DNA of 64,000 nt from Alphaproteobacteria bacterium HGW-Alphaproteobacteria-18 (GTDB taxonomy: Bacteria; Pseudomonadota; Alphaproteobacteria; Caulobacterales; Hyphomonadaceae). Positions 44,730 to 54,560 of the stretch are shown piece after piece. A model generated the notes under the pieces. It saw nothing but the letters and a program-made list of their open reading frames with translations. It had not been told where the DNA came from and did not search any database. The stretch lies in the NCBI GenBank assembly GCA_002841155.1, contig PHEH01000007.1:110177-174176 (forward strand), in the 5' to 3' direction. Each line of letters opens with the position of its first letter. Within the stretch, counting starts at the first letter, position 1. Both the position numbers and the translations under genes were made by a program.

Positions 44730-45329
44730 ATGTTCGCGGTCATTAAAACAGGTGGCAAGCAGTATAAAGTTGCCGAAGGCGATACCATCGTCATCGAGCG
44801 GCTGGCGGCTGCTGCCGGCGAGACGGTCACGTTTGACTCCGTTCTCATGGTTGGCGCAGGCGCCGGTGTGACGGTGGGCGCGCCCACGGTTGCCGGCGCA
44901 ACGGTCACCGGCGAAGTCGCCGCTGAAGTGCGCGGCCCCAAGCTGATCACCCGCAAGAAGCGTCAGCGCCAGACCTACCGCCGCACCATCGGCCACCGTC
45001 AGGACCTGATGGAAGTGACGATCACCTCGATCAACACCGACGGCAAGGCGCCTGCAAAGAAGGCCGCTGCGAAGAAAGAAGACGCCCCCAAGGCTGAAGC
45101 TGCTCCGAAAGAAGAAGCTGCTGCCGGTGGCGACAACCTGAAAAAACTCACCGGCATTGGCCCGGCTCTTGAGAAGAAGCTGAATGCCGCCGGCATCACC
45201 ACCTTCGCTCAGATCGCCGCCCTCTCTGCTGACGACATTGCCAAGCTCGAAGAAGAGCTCAGCCTCGCTGGCCGTTTCGCCAAGGATGGCTGGGTTGAGC
45301 AGGCCGCAGAACTCGCTAAGGAAGCATAA
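44730..45329 (+). CDS. rplU: Ribosomal protein L21 with C-terminal helix-hairpin-helix extension
   Basis: The first ~102 residues are L21 ([20 protein letters not shown], the [19 protein letters not shown] region). A Lys/Ala/Glu-rich linker follows (about 105-135), then a ~65-residue domain, [20 protein letters not shown], which is a helix-hairpin-helix motif. Total length is 199 residues against about 103 in E. coli. Similar tails occur in several alphaproteobacteria; their role on the ribosome is unknown to me. The ribosome site GGAAGGA precedes the ATG. rpmA follows after 36 bp. Confidence 0.95.
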   Translation: MFAVIKTGGKQYKVAEGDTIVIERLAAAAGETVTFDSVLMVGAGAGVTVGAPTVAGATVTGEVAAEVRGPKLITRKKRQRQTYRRTIGHRQDLMEVTITSINTDGKAPAKKAAAKKEDAPKAEAAPKEEAAAGGDNLKKLTGIGPALEKKLNAAGITTFAQIAALSADDIAKLEEELSLAGRFAKDGWVEQAAELAKEA

Positions 45330-45365
45330 GGCTAAGGCCTTCCGCTAAAGGATCAGGAGCAGACC

Positions 45366-45635
45366 ATGGCTCATAAGAAATCAGGTGGTTCGTCCCGCAA
45401 CGGTCGCGATTCGAACCCTAAATATCTGGGCGTGAAGAAGTACGGTGGCGAGCTTGTCGCCCCCGGCAACATCCTCGTGCGTCAGCGCGGCACTGTGAAG
45501 TGGCCGGGCAAAGGCGTCGGCATGGGCAAGGACCACACCCTGTTTGCGCTTAAAGGCGGCAAGGTTGAGTACGCCCACAAGTCCGGTGGCCGCATTTATG
45601 TGAACATCGTACCGATGGCGGACGCAGCCGAATAA
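45366..45635 (+). CDS. rpmA: Ribosomal protein L27
   Basis: The 89-residue protein begins [20 protein letters not shown], the normal mature L27 N-terminus without the cleavable extension found in Firmicutes. It contains the conserved [10 protein letters not shown] and [13 protein letters not shown]27 lies at the peptidyl-transferase centre of the 50S subunit. It is cotranscribed with rplU and followed by a strong terminator. Confidence 0.97.
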   Translation: MAHKKSGGSSRNGRDSNPKYLGVKKYGGELVAPGNILVRQRGTVKWPGKGVGMGKDHTLFALKGGKVEYAHKSGGRIYVNIVPMADAAE

Positions 45636-45703
45636 GCGGCCTGGGAAGCATCCGGCCGCACGTCAGAGTGGTGGCCGGGTCGCGTTTCAGACGACCAGTT
45701 TCC

Positions 45704-45734
45704 GGGGGGAGGCAGGCCACTGTCTCCCCCTTTT
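45704..45734 (+). terminator. Rho-independent terminator of rplU-rpmA
   Basis: A ten-pair stem (GGGGGAGGCA with TGTCTCCCCC, one G-T pair) with a 6-base loop is followed directly by TTTT. It lies about 70 bp after rpmA and before the acetyltransferase genes. Confidence 0.85.
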
Positions 45735-45776
45735 AATTTGCCCTCCCCCGCCAGGCCCCGCACATAGGAGGCGGCC

Positions 45777-46340
45777 ATGAGCGAGACAGAGATCCACACG
45801 GAACGGTTGGTGTTGCGTCGGGTCAGCGCAGCCGATCCAGTGGCACTCAACGCGGCGATTCAGGAACCGCGCATTTTCCGGAATGTCGGCACAATACCGG
45901 CCTTCCAGCCCTTGGAAGATACGATCCGCCAACAACGCCAGCGTGCCGCCCGAAGCGCGCAAGGCAAGGGGGGCGGCTTCTGTGCTTACCTCTCTGGTGA
46001 GCTGATAGGCCTCGCAGGTGGCGGAGAAAATGACCAGACCGGTATCGTCGATTTCGGATATTGGATTGTTCCAGCCTATTGGGGACAGGGCTATGCCACC
46101 GAAGCTGCGCGCTCGGTTCTGGGCTGGTTCATTCGGGCTCAAGGGCGCCGGCAGTTCACGGCAAGCCATTTCAAAGACAATCCTGCCTCGGGCCGCGTAC
46201 TGGAAAAGCTGGGATTCCGGCTCGCCGGTGAAAGCCGCCATATGTGTGCGGGGCGCGGTGAGGAAGTTGATGGCCTCGATTTCATCTGGCCCGCGAATGA
46301 TCTTGTCCTCGCTCAATATCTGGAGGCAGACCGTGGATGA
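45777..46340 (+). CDS. GNAT N-acetyltransferase (RimJ-type)
   Basis: The 187-residue protein begins MSETEIHTERLVLRRVSAAD, typical of RimJ/RimL-like acetyltransferases. It has the acetyl-CoA loop YWGQGYATEAARSVLGW and a later DNPASGRVLEKLGF. AGGAGGC precedes the ATG. It probably acetylates a protein N-terminus or small amine. It overlaps the next GNAT gene by 8 bp. A pair of GNAT genes between rpmA and obg is a common alphaproteobacterial arrangement. Confidence 0.87.
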   Translation: MSETEIHTERLVLRRVSAADPVALNAAIQEPRIFRNVGTIPAFQPLEDTIRQQRQRAARSAQGKGGGFCAYLSGELIGLAGGGENDQTGIVDFGYWIVPAYWGQGYATEAARSVLGWFIRAQGRRQFTASHFKDNPASGRVLEKLGFRLAGESRHMCAGRGEEVDGLDFIWPANDLVLAQYLEADRG

Positions 46341-46863
46341 CACTCCGGAAATCACAACACAGCGGCTCGGCCTGCGCCGGCTTTCCCCCAGGGATGCGGG
46401 GCCGGTGACAGAGGCCGTAAACGACCCGCGAATCTATCTCATGCTTGCCAGCGTTGCCCCTGCCCAGTCCAAGGCCGAAACCCTCGCCTGGTTCGCGACG
46501 CATGATACCGCGCGCCAGAACGATACCGGCCACATCTTCGCGGTCGTGTCGAAGGAAACCGGCGCCCTCGCCGGGCTGATCTCGGCCAACCGCCAGCGCA
46601 CGGACGATCCCTTCAATATCGGCTACTGGATGACGCCGCCCTTCTGGGGCAAGGGCTATTGCACTGAAGCCGGCGCCGGCCTTGTCGGCTGGCTGGAAAA
46701 CACCCGCGCCGCCGCCGCCCTGGTGTCGGGCTATTTCGCGGACAACCCCGCCTCCGGCAAGGTGCTGCGCAAGCTCGGCTTCCTGCCCTGCGGGCGCGGG
46801 CCCATGTTCTCCAAAGGCCGCGGCGCCCCCGCCGACCACATCATGATGGCAAGGATCGCCTGA
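46333..46863 (+). CDS. GNAT N-acetyltransferase (RimJ-type), second copy
   Basis: The gene most likely starts at GTG 46333 (preceded by GGAGGC), overlapping the previous stop; the much longer frame from 46018 is not credible. The 176-residue protein starts VDDTPEITTQRLGLRRLSP. It has the acetyl-CoA loop FWGKGYCTEAGAGLVGW and DNPASGKVLRKLGF. It is a paralog of the preceding gene and translationally coupled with it. The targets of the two are unknown. Confidence 0.85.
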   Translation: MDDTPEITTQRLGLRRLSPRDAGPVTEAVNDPRIYLMLASVAPAQSKAETLAWFATHDTARQNDTGHIFAVVSKETGALAGLISANRQRTDDPFNIGYWMTPPFWGKGYCTEAGAGLVGWLENTRAAAALVSGYFADNPASGKVLRKLGFLPCGRGPMFSKGRGAPADHIMMARIA

Positions 46864-46871
46864 GCCCTTAA

Positions 46872-48062
<1,191 letters not shown>

Positions 48063-48121
48063 CGTCCTCTCCACGAGCATCCCCTGTCCCCTCCCCATGA
48101 CTATGAGGGCTGGGAGGATAA

Positions 48122-48140
48122 GCAATCGCATTGCGATTGC
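48122..48140. repeat. 19-bp palindrome between obg and the GST gene
   Basis: GCAATCGCA-T-TGCGATTGC is a perfect inverted repeat in the gap between two convergent genes. It may help end transcription in both directions, though no T-run follows. Confidence 0.55.
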
Positions 48141-48221
48141 CCGAGCAGCGGGTGGGGCAGCTTTCCGAAAAAACGGACCCCTTGCCCAGCAATGCGCTCT
48201 CTTCGCGCCGCGTAGGAGGGC

Positions 48222-48836
48222 CTACGCCCCCGCGCTTGCCCGCGCGCTTACGCGTTCCTGCCACGCCTTCACATGCGCCGCACCGTCCGGGATCGGAAGA
48301 CCGATCCAGCTGGCAAAATCCACCGTCGACAGCGCGCATATATCGGCAATCGTATACCGTTTGCCGGCGATATACTCCCGCCTCGCCAGTTCCCCGTCCA
48401 GCCACATCAGAGCGCGTTCATAATGCCCCCGGTTTGACGCGCCAAATTCCTGGTACTGTGGCACCACAACCTTCGCCGTGAACGGATGGGCGTGCCGCCA
48501 GAAATTCCCCGCCGGGCTCATCAACTGAAACTCCACCCGGCGCACCCACATATCCACCTGCGCTGCCTCAAGCGCGTCCTTCCCGAAGAGATTAGGCTCA
48601 GGATACACGCTTTCGAGATACCGGCAGATCGACACCGTCTCGCTGATGCACGTCCCGTCATCCAGTTCCAGCACTGGCGTCTGGCCCAGAGAATTGCGCG
48701 CAATATGATCGGCCCCCTTATGCTCCCCCTTCACAAGGGCCACCTCCACCAGAGGGATCGAAACGCCCTTCTCGGCCAGGAACATGCGCACCCGGCGCGG
48801 ATTGGGCGCCGGCATGGGTGTATTGTAAAGTTTCAA
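48222..48836 (-). CDS. Glutathione S-transferase
   Basis: The 204-residue protein has a thioredoxin-like N-terminal domain (MKLYNTPMPAPNPRRVRMFL, then NSLGQTPVLELDDGTCISET with the conserved cis-Pro and Glu-Thr/Ser glutathione-binding residues). An all-helical C-terminal domain follows (YTIADICALSTVDF). It probably conjugates or reduces with glutathione. It interrupts the obg-proB neighbourhood on the opposite strand. Confidence 0.9.
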   Translation of the reverse strand: MKLYNTPMPAPNPRRVRMFLAEKGVSIPLVEVALVKGEHKGADHIARNSLGQTPVLELDDGTCISETVSICRYLESVYPEPNLFGKDALEAAQVDMWVRRVEFQLMSPAGNFWRHAHPFTAKVVVPQYQEFGASNRGHYERALMWLDGELARREYIAGKRYTIADICALSTVDFASWIGLPIPDGAAHVKAWQERVSARASAGA

Positions 48837-49063
48837 GGCGTTCTTCCGTCTCTTCTGGGGTTTGCCTCAGCTTGAAACGCCTGCCCCTGCCCGTCAACCG
48901 GGCCGCCTGATACCGCTTCCATGCCAAGGGGCGCGGAAAGGAGGAGGGGCGCGCGAGATAAATCCGCTTACGGATCAGTTAACTTCATATCATCAAAATC
49001 GGAACGATCCCCCCCACGGCGCGTTGTTCAAGCAAGACGCACTTCCCCCAGAAGGAGCACAAA

Positions 49064-49237
49064 ATGCAAGACGACTTCCAGAAAGCAGAACAAGCCGAAC
49101 ACCGCCAGAATATGACCCCCACAGAGGTCACTCAAGGCAGGCGGGTTGGCCTGTGGAAAATTCTCGCCGGTTCCCTGGTTCTTGTGGTGATCGGCTTCAT
49201 CATCGTCGCCCTGTTCGCCACGCCTCCTGCTAGCTGA
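49064..49237 (+). CDS. 57-residue single-pass membrane protein
   Basis: ATG 49064 is preceded by GAAGGAG at 9 bp, and the frame ends in TGA at 49235. The protein has a charged N-terminal half (MQDDFQKAEQAEHRQNMTPT) and one membrane helix (LAGSLVLVVIGFIIVALFA), ending TPPAS. The good ribosome site and the clear two-part design support a real gene. Function unknown. It lies between the GST gene (opposite strand) and proB. Confidence 0.65.
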   Translation: MQDDFQKAEQAEHRQNMTPTEVTQGRRVGLWKILAGSLVLVVIGFIIVALFATPPAS

Positions 49238-49373
49238 GCGGCCTCATTGGCCCTTGGCAGCCGCCTGAAGCAAAATCTGCCTCCAAATGCTCCCCGGAAG
49301 ATCCATCCGGGGGACATTTTGCCATTCCATAGCCCCTCGCCTTTGCCGCCGGGGGCGTGTATCGCCGTCATTC

Positions 49374-50489
49374 ATGACCGCTGACACCCTCTCCCGCGCC
49401 AAGCGCATCGTCGTGAAAACCGGCTCTGCCCTGATCGCCGATGCAGGCGCGCCGCGCCGGGACTGGCTCGCCGCGCTCGCGGCTGACATCGCCGCCCTGC
49501 GCCAGCGCGGCAAGGAAGTGATCCTCGTCTCCTCCGGCGCCGTCGCCCTCGGCAAGGCCGCCCTCGGCGCGCCCTATCAGGGCCGGCTGGAACAGAAACA
49601 GGCCGCCGCCGCGATCGGCCAGCCGCGCCTGATGGCCGCGCTGGGAGAGGCCCTCGCGCCCCACGCCATCGTCTGCGGCCAGGCCCTGCTCACCCCCGGC
49701 GACACCGAAAACCGCCGCAGATGGCTCAACGCCCGCGCCACGCTGGAAACCCTGTTGGAGGCCGGCGTCGTCCCCGTCATCAACGAGAACGACACCGTCG
49801 CCACCGAAGAAATCCGCTATGGCGACAATGACCGCCTCGCCGCCCGCGTCGCCCAGATGATGGCGGCTGATGTCCTCATTCTGCTGTCCGACATCGACGG
49901 CCTCTACACCGCCGACCCGCGCTCAAACCCCGGCGCCACCCACATCCCCTTCCTCGAAGCGCTCACGCCTGAGCATGACGCCATGGCCACCGGCGCCAAC
50001 GCCGCCGCCGGTGTCGGCTCGGGCGGCATGGCCACCAAGCTCGCCGCCGCCCGCATCGCCCATGCGGCGGGCTGCTCCACCCTGATCACCCTCGGCAACC
50101 GTCCCCATCCCCTCGGCGCCATCGAGGCCGGCGCCCGTGCCACCCTCATCGCCTCGCGCATCACCCCCGCCAAGGCCCGCGCTTCCTGGCTCGAAGGCCA
50201 TCTCAAGCCCGAAGGCGAGATCCTCGTCGATGACGGCGCCGCCGCCGCGCTGGAGAAAGGCGCAAGCCTGCTGGCCGTCGGCGTGCGCGGTGTCACCGGC
50301 CAGTTCGAGCGCGGCGCTGCCGTCGCCGTGCGCGATCCCGCCGGGCGTCTCCTGGCCAAGGGCGTCACCGCCTACGGCGCCGAAGACATCCGCCGCATCG
50401 CCGGGCGCCGCACTGAAGAGGCCGAAGCCATCCTCGGCTATCGCGGCCGCCCCGCCATCATCCACCGCGACGACATGGTGCGCCTTTGA
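49374..50489 (+). CDS. proB: Glutamate 5-kinase
   Basis: ATG 49374 ([20 protein letters not shown]) matches the family start; the frame reaches 49287 without homology. The 371-residue protein has an amino-acid kinase domain ([62 protein letters not shown]) and a C-terminal PUA domain from about residue 280. It phosphorylates glutamate in the first step of proline synthesis. No proA follows here. It overlaps the next GNAT gene by 4 bp. Confidence 0.95.
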   Translation: MTADTLSRAKRIVVKTGSALIADAGAPRRDWLAALAADIAALRQRGKEVILVSSGAVALGKAALGAPYQGRLEQKQAAAAIGQPRLMAALGEALAPHAIVCGQALLTPGDTENRRRWLNARATLETLLEAGVVPVINENDTVATEEIRYGDNDRLAARVAQMMAADVLILLSDIDGLYTADPRSNPGATHIPFLEALTPEHDAMATGANAAAGVGSGGMATKLAAARIAHAAGCSTLITLGNRPHPLGAIEAGARATLIASRITPAKARASWLEGHLKPEGEILVDDGAAAALEKGASLLAVGVRGVTGQFERGAAVAVRDPAGRLLAKGVTAYGAEDIRRIAGRRTEEAEAILGYRGRPAIIHRDDMVRL

Positions 50490-50947
50490 GTGAGCCGCTG
50501 ATCCGGCCCGCCACGCAGGCCGACATCGGCGCGCTCGTCGCTCTGGAAGCCAGCTTCCCCGAAGAAGACCGCTTTGACCGGCGCACCTGGCGCCGCCTCC
50601 TCTCCGCCCATGCCAGCATCCTCGTCTGCGACACGCCGAGGGATGGCCTCCTCGCCGCCGCCGTCATGCTCTACCGCAAGAGCGCGGGCATCGCCCGCCT
50701 CTACTCCCTCACCGTTGCGCCAGAGGCCCGCGGCAAAGGCCTCGCCCGCGCGCTGCTGGCGGCGTGTGAAGCAGATGCCACAGAACGCGGCGCCCACGCC
50801 GTCCGCCTGGAAGTGCGCGCCTCAAATAGTTCAGCCACCCGGCTTTACGAGGCGGCTGATTATCGCGTAATTGCGACCCTTGAGTCCTACTATCCGGACG
50901 GAGAAGCGGCGCTGCGGATGGAGAAGTCTCTTGAACGCGCCCTCTAA
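50486..50947 (+). CDS. GNAT N-acetyltransferase (RimI-like) paired with an ATP-grasp ligase
   Basis: The frame starts at TTG 50486, overlapping the proB stop; no ATG is near the conserved start ([20 protein letters not shown]). The 153-residue protein has the acetyl-CoA loop [18 protein letters not shown] and [19 protein letters not shown], typical of RimI-like GNATs. It is followed after 9 bp by a RimK-like ATP-grasp gene. In related clusters the GNAT and RimK-like proteins are thought to make or modify a small peptide. Confidence 0.85.
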   Translation: MSEPLIRPATQADIGALVALEASFPEEDRFDRRTWRRLLSAHASILVCDTPRDGLLAAAVMLYRKSAGIARLYSLTVAPEARGKGLARALLAACEADATERGAHAVRLEVRASNSSATRLYEAADYRVIATLESYYPDGEAALRMEKSLERAL

Positions 50948-50956
50948 TGGAGCCCC

Positions 50957-52426
50957 ATGACAGATTGGGTCGTGCTTGTTGAATCGGCAAGCGACATCTC
51001 TCAAGCCGAGACGCCGCACAAGGTTCTGCGTATTTCAGACTATATTTCAAAGCCTGCGCTGTTCACCGGCCGCAGGCCCTACATCCTCAATCTGGCGCGC
51101 TCCTATGCCTACCAGTCGGGCGGCTATTACGCCTCCCTCCTGGCCGAGGCGCGCGGTCACCGGATCAGCCCCAGCGTCCAGACGATGGTCGAGCTCTCCA
51201 AGAAGACGCTCTACAACCACGCCCTGCCAGACCTTGGCGAAACTCTGCAGGAAGCCCTCGCCAAGGGCGCCCCGAAGATCGAGACCCTGTTCGTTGCCTT
51301 CTCGCGCACCGAAATTCCCGCCTATGAACGCCTCGCCCGTGAAGCGATGGACTGGTTCCGCACGCCTGCCCTCGAGATCGAGTTCGACGAGGAAGCCCCC
51401 CATGGCATCGGCCGCATCCGCGCCGTCCCGCCCCACAAGCTGAAAGACGCCCGCCGGAAATTCTTCCTCGACTCGATGGAGGCCTACACCAAAGGCCGCG
51501 TCAAAAACGAGAAGACCCGCACCCCCGCCAAATGGGCCCTCGCCGTGCTGGTCGATCCCAATGAGAAGACGGCGCCCTCCAAGCCGTCCTCGCTGAAGCG
51601 CCTCGCCGATGTCGCCGAGAAGATGGGCGTCGAGGTCGAGCTGATCGACCCGACCGACCTGCCATCGCTGGCCGAATTTGACGCCCTCTTCATCCGCGCC
51701 ACCACCTCCATCGACAATTTCACCTACCGCTTCGCCCGCCGCGCCGAGCAGGAAGGCATGCCCGTCATCGACGATACCCATTCGATGATCCGCTGCACCA
51801 ACAAGGTGTATCTGAAAGAAATCCTGGAGAAGGCGGGCCTTCCCATTCCGCGCACGGAAATTGTGGACGAGAAGACAGACCTTGCCGGCCTGTTTGACCG
51901 TCTGGGAAGCCCGGTGATCCTGAAAACGCCCGATGGCAGTTTCGGCATCAACATGGTCAAGGCCCAGTCCCTCGACGAGTTGAAAACCGGCGCCAAGAAG
52001 ATGTTCGAGGATACCGCCCTCATCATCGCCCAGGAATTCCGGCCTACGAAATTCGACTGGCGCATCGGCGTCCTCAATGGCGAGCCGCTCTATGCCTGCC
52101 AATACCGCATGGCGCGCGGCCACTGGCAGACAGTCAAATATGGCGAAGGCGGAAAATCCACCGAAGGCGGCTTCACCACCATGCCCGTGGAAGACGCGCC
52201 GCCGGAAGTGGTCAACGTCGCCGTCCGCGCCGCCAGCCTCATCGGCGATGGCCTCTATGGCGTAGACCTGAAGGAAACCGATCAGGGCGTCATCATCATC
52301 GAGATCAACGACAACCCGTCGATCGATCACGATGTCGAAGGCGCGGTTCTCAAGGATGAAATCTGGAGACGGATCATCTCCTGGTTCTCCACCCGCCTAG
52401 AACGCCGGATGGGCCGCGCGGGCTGA
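50957..52426 (+). CDS. RimK-like ATP-grasp ligase with N-terminal RLAN domain
   Basis: The 489-residue protein has an N-terminal region of about 150 residues of the RLAN type found in front of some RimK-like enzymes (RPYILNLARSYAYQSGGYYA, LLAEARGHRISPSVQTMVEL). A RimK-type ATP-grasp domain follows (VILKTPDGSFGINMVKA, AQEFRPTKFDWRIGVLNGE, IIIEINDNPSIDHDVEG). ATP-grasp enzymes of this group ligate amino acids or peptides through acyl-phosphates. With the coupled GNAT gene it may synthesise an acetylated peptide; Iyer and co-workers described such gene pairs computationally. The product is not known to me. Confidence 0.85.
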   Translation: MTDWVVLVESASDISQAETPHKVLRISDYISKPALFTGRRPYILNLARSYAYQSGGYYASLLAEARGHRISPSVQTMVELSKKTLYNHALPDLGETLQEALAKGAPKIETLFVAFSRTEIPAYERLAREAMDWFRTPALEIEFDEEAPHGIGRIRAVPPHKLKDARRKFFLDSMEAYTKGRVKNEKTRTPAKWALAVLVDPNEKTAPSKPSSLKRLADVAEKMGVEVELIDPTDLPSLAEFDALFIRATTSIDNFTYRFARRAEQEGMPVIDDTHSMIRCTNKVYLKEILEKAGLPIPRTEIVDEKTDLAGLFDRLGSPVILKTPDGSFGINMVKAQSLDELKTGAKKMFEDTALIIAQEFRPTKFDWRIGVLNGEPLYACQYRMARGHWQTVKYGEGGKSTEGGFTTMPVEDAPPEVVNVAVRAASLIGDGLYGVDLKETDQGVIIIEINDNPSIDHDVEGAVLKDEIWRRIISWFSTRLERRMGRAG

Positions 52427-52465
52427 AGAGCGCGGCGCATATGGACTGCCCAAACATCTCGAACG

Positions 52466-52548
52466 GCTCATCCTGAGCGAAGTCGAAGGACGAGCCGGGG
52501 CTTGCGAATCGCTGCTTGGCCCATCCTTCGACTTCGCTCAGGATGAGC
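52466..52548. repeat. Inverted repeat with 25-bp perfect arms (REP-like)
   Basis: The arms are 52466-52490 and 52524-52548, with a 33-base loop; each contains TCCTTCGACTTCGCTCAGGA or its complement. The gap lies between convergent genes. Closely similar palindromes are found in intergenic regions of many bacteria. It may act as a bidirectional terminator or an mRNA-end stabiliser. Confidence 0.85.
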
Positions 52549-52582
52549 GGCGATATATCGGGATAGGTAGCCTGACCACCCC

Positions 52583-54373
52583 CTAAAACTTGAACCCGCC
52601 CGCCAGCAGCTTCTCATACCGCTCCGCTGTCACCGGCGCGTAGCCGCCTTCGGACGGATCATACATCCACAGCGCCTCGCCCTCGACCTTTGCCGGATCA
52701 AAACCCTCAGCTACCAGCTCCACCTTGCGATACTTGAACGTGCCGGTCGTTTCTGCTTCTGGCTGCACACGGATGAAGATCGGAACAGAGTAGGATGGCA
52801 GCAACGCCGCAAGGCGTTTGTAAACGCCCGGCATGTCCACATCCCCGTCGAGCGTCACCGCCGCCATGCCGGCCTTTCCGTCCGCCCCCGGAACAGGTAC
52901 GCCATAGACGTTCGCCGTGGCAATCCCGTCAATTTTCGACAACGCCTCGCCCACTTCATTGGTCGAGACATTCTCGCCTTTCCAGCGATAGGTGTCGCCA
53001 ATCCGGTCAACGAAATAGATGTAACCGGCCTTGTCCTTCTTCAGCAGGTCACCGGTGCGGAACCAGAGATCGCCCTTCTCGAACACATCGCGCAGCAGCT
53101 TCTTCTCGGTCGCCTTCTGGTCGTTATAGCCCTCGAAACGCTGGCGCACATCATCGCCGATCCTGCCGATCGCTTCGCCTGGCTCATCCAATGCGGCAGG
53201 AATGCAGAACCCGTCCGGCCCGCGCACGGGCTCTTCTGTCTCGATGTCGAACTTCACGAAGCCGACATGTGCAAACGTGCCTTTCAGCCAGGCTGGAATG
53301 CGCCCGATGGCGCCCGGCTTGCCGTCGAAATTGATGAAGCTGACATTTCCCTCGGTCGAGCCATAAAACTCGGCGAGATGGGGAATATTGAACCGCTCGA
53401 GAAACTCTTCCCAGATTTCCGGGCGCAGGCCATTGCCAAATCCGGTGCGGATATGGTGAGCGCGCTCCTTGGGGTGGGGCGGCGAATTGACGAGGTAGCG
53501 GCAAAGCTCGCCGATATAGACAATCGCGGTCGCGCCTTCGTCCGTGGCGTCGTCCCAGAAGGCGCTGGCGGAAAACTTCCGTCTCAGGATGATCGTCGCC
53601 CCCGTCATCAGCGCCTGGCCAACCCCGCACAGACCGCCCGTGCCATGATAAAGCGGCAGGGTGATGTAAACCCGGTCCTTCGGGGTGATACGGCAGGGGG
53701 GGATGAAACTCTTCATCATGCCCTGCGTGCGGGCGTGCGTCAGGCGGGCGGCCTTGGGCATGCCGGTCGTGCCGGAGGTATAAACATAAAGGCAGAGATC
53801 CTTGCCGAGGAGGCCGGCGCGGTGTGCGCGATCCGGCCGTGCCGGGGAAACCCCCGCCAGCGCCACGCCAAGGTCTTCTCCCACAGCCCCGCCCAGCGAC
53901 CAGACATTCGGCGCATCCTTGAACAGGCCCGCCGCGCCGGCGATGGCGCTGTCCTGCTCGGCCCCGGTCACAATCAGTCTTGCCCCTGAAATATTGACGC
54001 AATGGGCCAGCGCGTCGCTTTCCAGATTGTGATTGATCAGCGCCGTGACGACCCCGATTTTCGCAAACCCTGCCCAGGCCGCTACATATTCGGGACGGTT
54101 TTCCATGAACAGCGCGATACAGTCACCCGCCTTCAGGCCCTGTGCCAGCGCCCAGTTGGCAAACCGGCTCGCGGTCTCGTCAAACTCGGCATAGGTGGTC
54201 GATTTGCCCTCGAAGCGGAACGCGATATTGGCGGGGAACTTGTCCACCACCTGTTCGTAATCATCCGCCACGAGATGGTCGGAGTCCGGAGAGATGTCTC
54301 CGGTCCATTTCTTGACGAGGAGAATATCCTGGAGCAGCCGGAATTCGCGGCCAAGTTTGGCAAAAAGGTTCAT
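52583..54373 (-). CDS. Long-chain acyl-CoA synthetase (FATP/FadD6-like)
   Basis: The 596-residue protein has the FATP-type adenylation signatures: YTSGTTGMPKAARLTHAR, the FYGSTEGN motif, GDLWFRTGDLLKKDKAGY and DRIGDTYRWKGENVSTNEV. FATP-like enzymes activate long or very-long fatty acids, and sometimes sterol-derived acids, to CoA thioesters. It differs from the FadD-like enzyme at 15447. It is divergent from tesB, 187 bp away, so an acyl-CoA synthetase and a thioesterase face each other. Confidence 0.92.
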   Translation of the reverse strand: MNLFAKLGREFRLLQDILLVKKWTGDISPDSDHLVADDYEQVVDKFPANIAFRFEGKSTTYAEFDETASRFANWALAQGLKAGDCIALFMENRPEYVAAWAGFAKIGVVTALINHNLESDALAHCVNISGARLIVTGAEQDSAIAGAAGLFKDAPNVWSLGGAVGEDLGVALAGVSPARPDRAHRAGLLGKDLCLYVYTSGTTGMPKAARLTHARTQGMMKSFIPPCRITPKDRVYITLPLYHGTGGLCGVGQALMTGATIILRRKFSASAFWDDATDEGATAIVYIGELCRYLVNSPPHPKERAHHIRTGFGNGLRPEIWEEFLERFNIPHLAEFYGSTEGNVSFINFDGKPGAIGRIPAWLKGTFAHVGFVKFDIETEEPVRGPDGFCIPAALDEPGEAIGRIGDDVRQRFEGYNDQKATEKKLLRDVFEKGDLWFRTGDLLKKDKAGYIYFVDRIGDTYRWKGENVSTNEVGEALSKIDGIATANVYGVPVPGADGKAGMAAVTLDGDVDMPGVYKRLAALLPSYSVPIFIRVQPEAETTGTFKYRKVELVAEGFDPAKVEGEALWMYDPSEGGYAPVTAERYEKLLAGGFKF

Positions 54374-54560
54374 GTGCGGCGCCTCCCAACGCAGAGGGTC
54401 GGATCAGATTTCGGATTTTTATGTAATTAACAGATGGGTATTTACGCAGATATTGTCAAAGATTTCGCTAACCATAACAAGGAATTTCCGTCAGGTTTGC
54501 GTTCTGCGTGAGGTCTGGTAGATGCTGCGCCGCACAAGAGAAATATAAGGAACAGGCCCC

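Noticed and set aside
46018..46332. N-terminal extension of the second GNAT gene
   Set aside because: It overlaps the first GNAT gene in another frame. GTG 46333 has a ribosome site and starts the conserved domain.
51047..52330. A 427-codon antisense frame under the RimK-like gene
   Set aside because: It has no recognisable motif and mirrors the codon pattern of the real gene.
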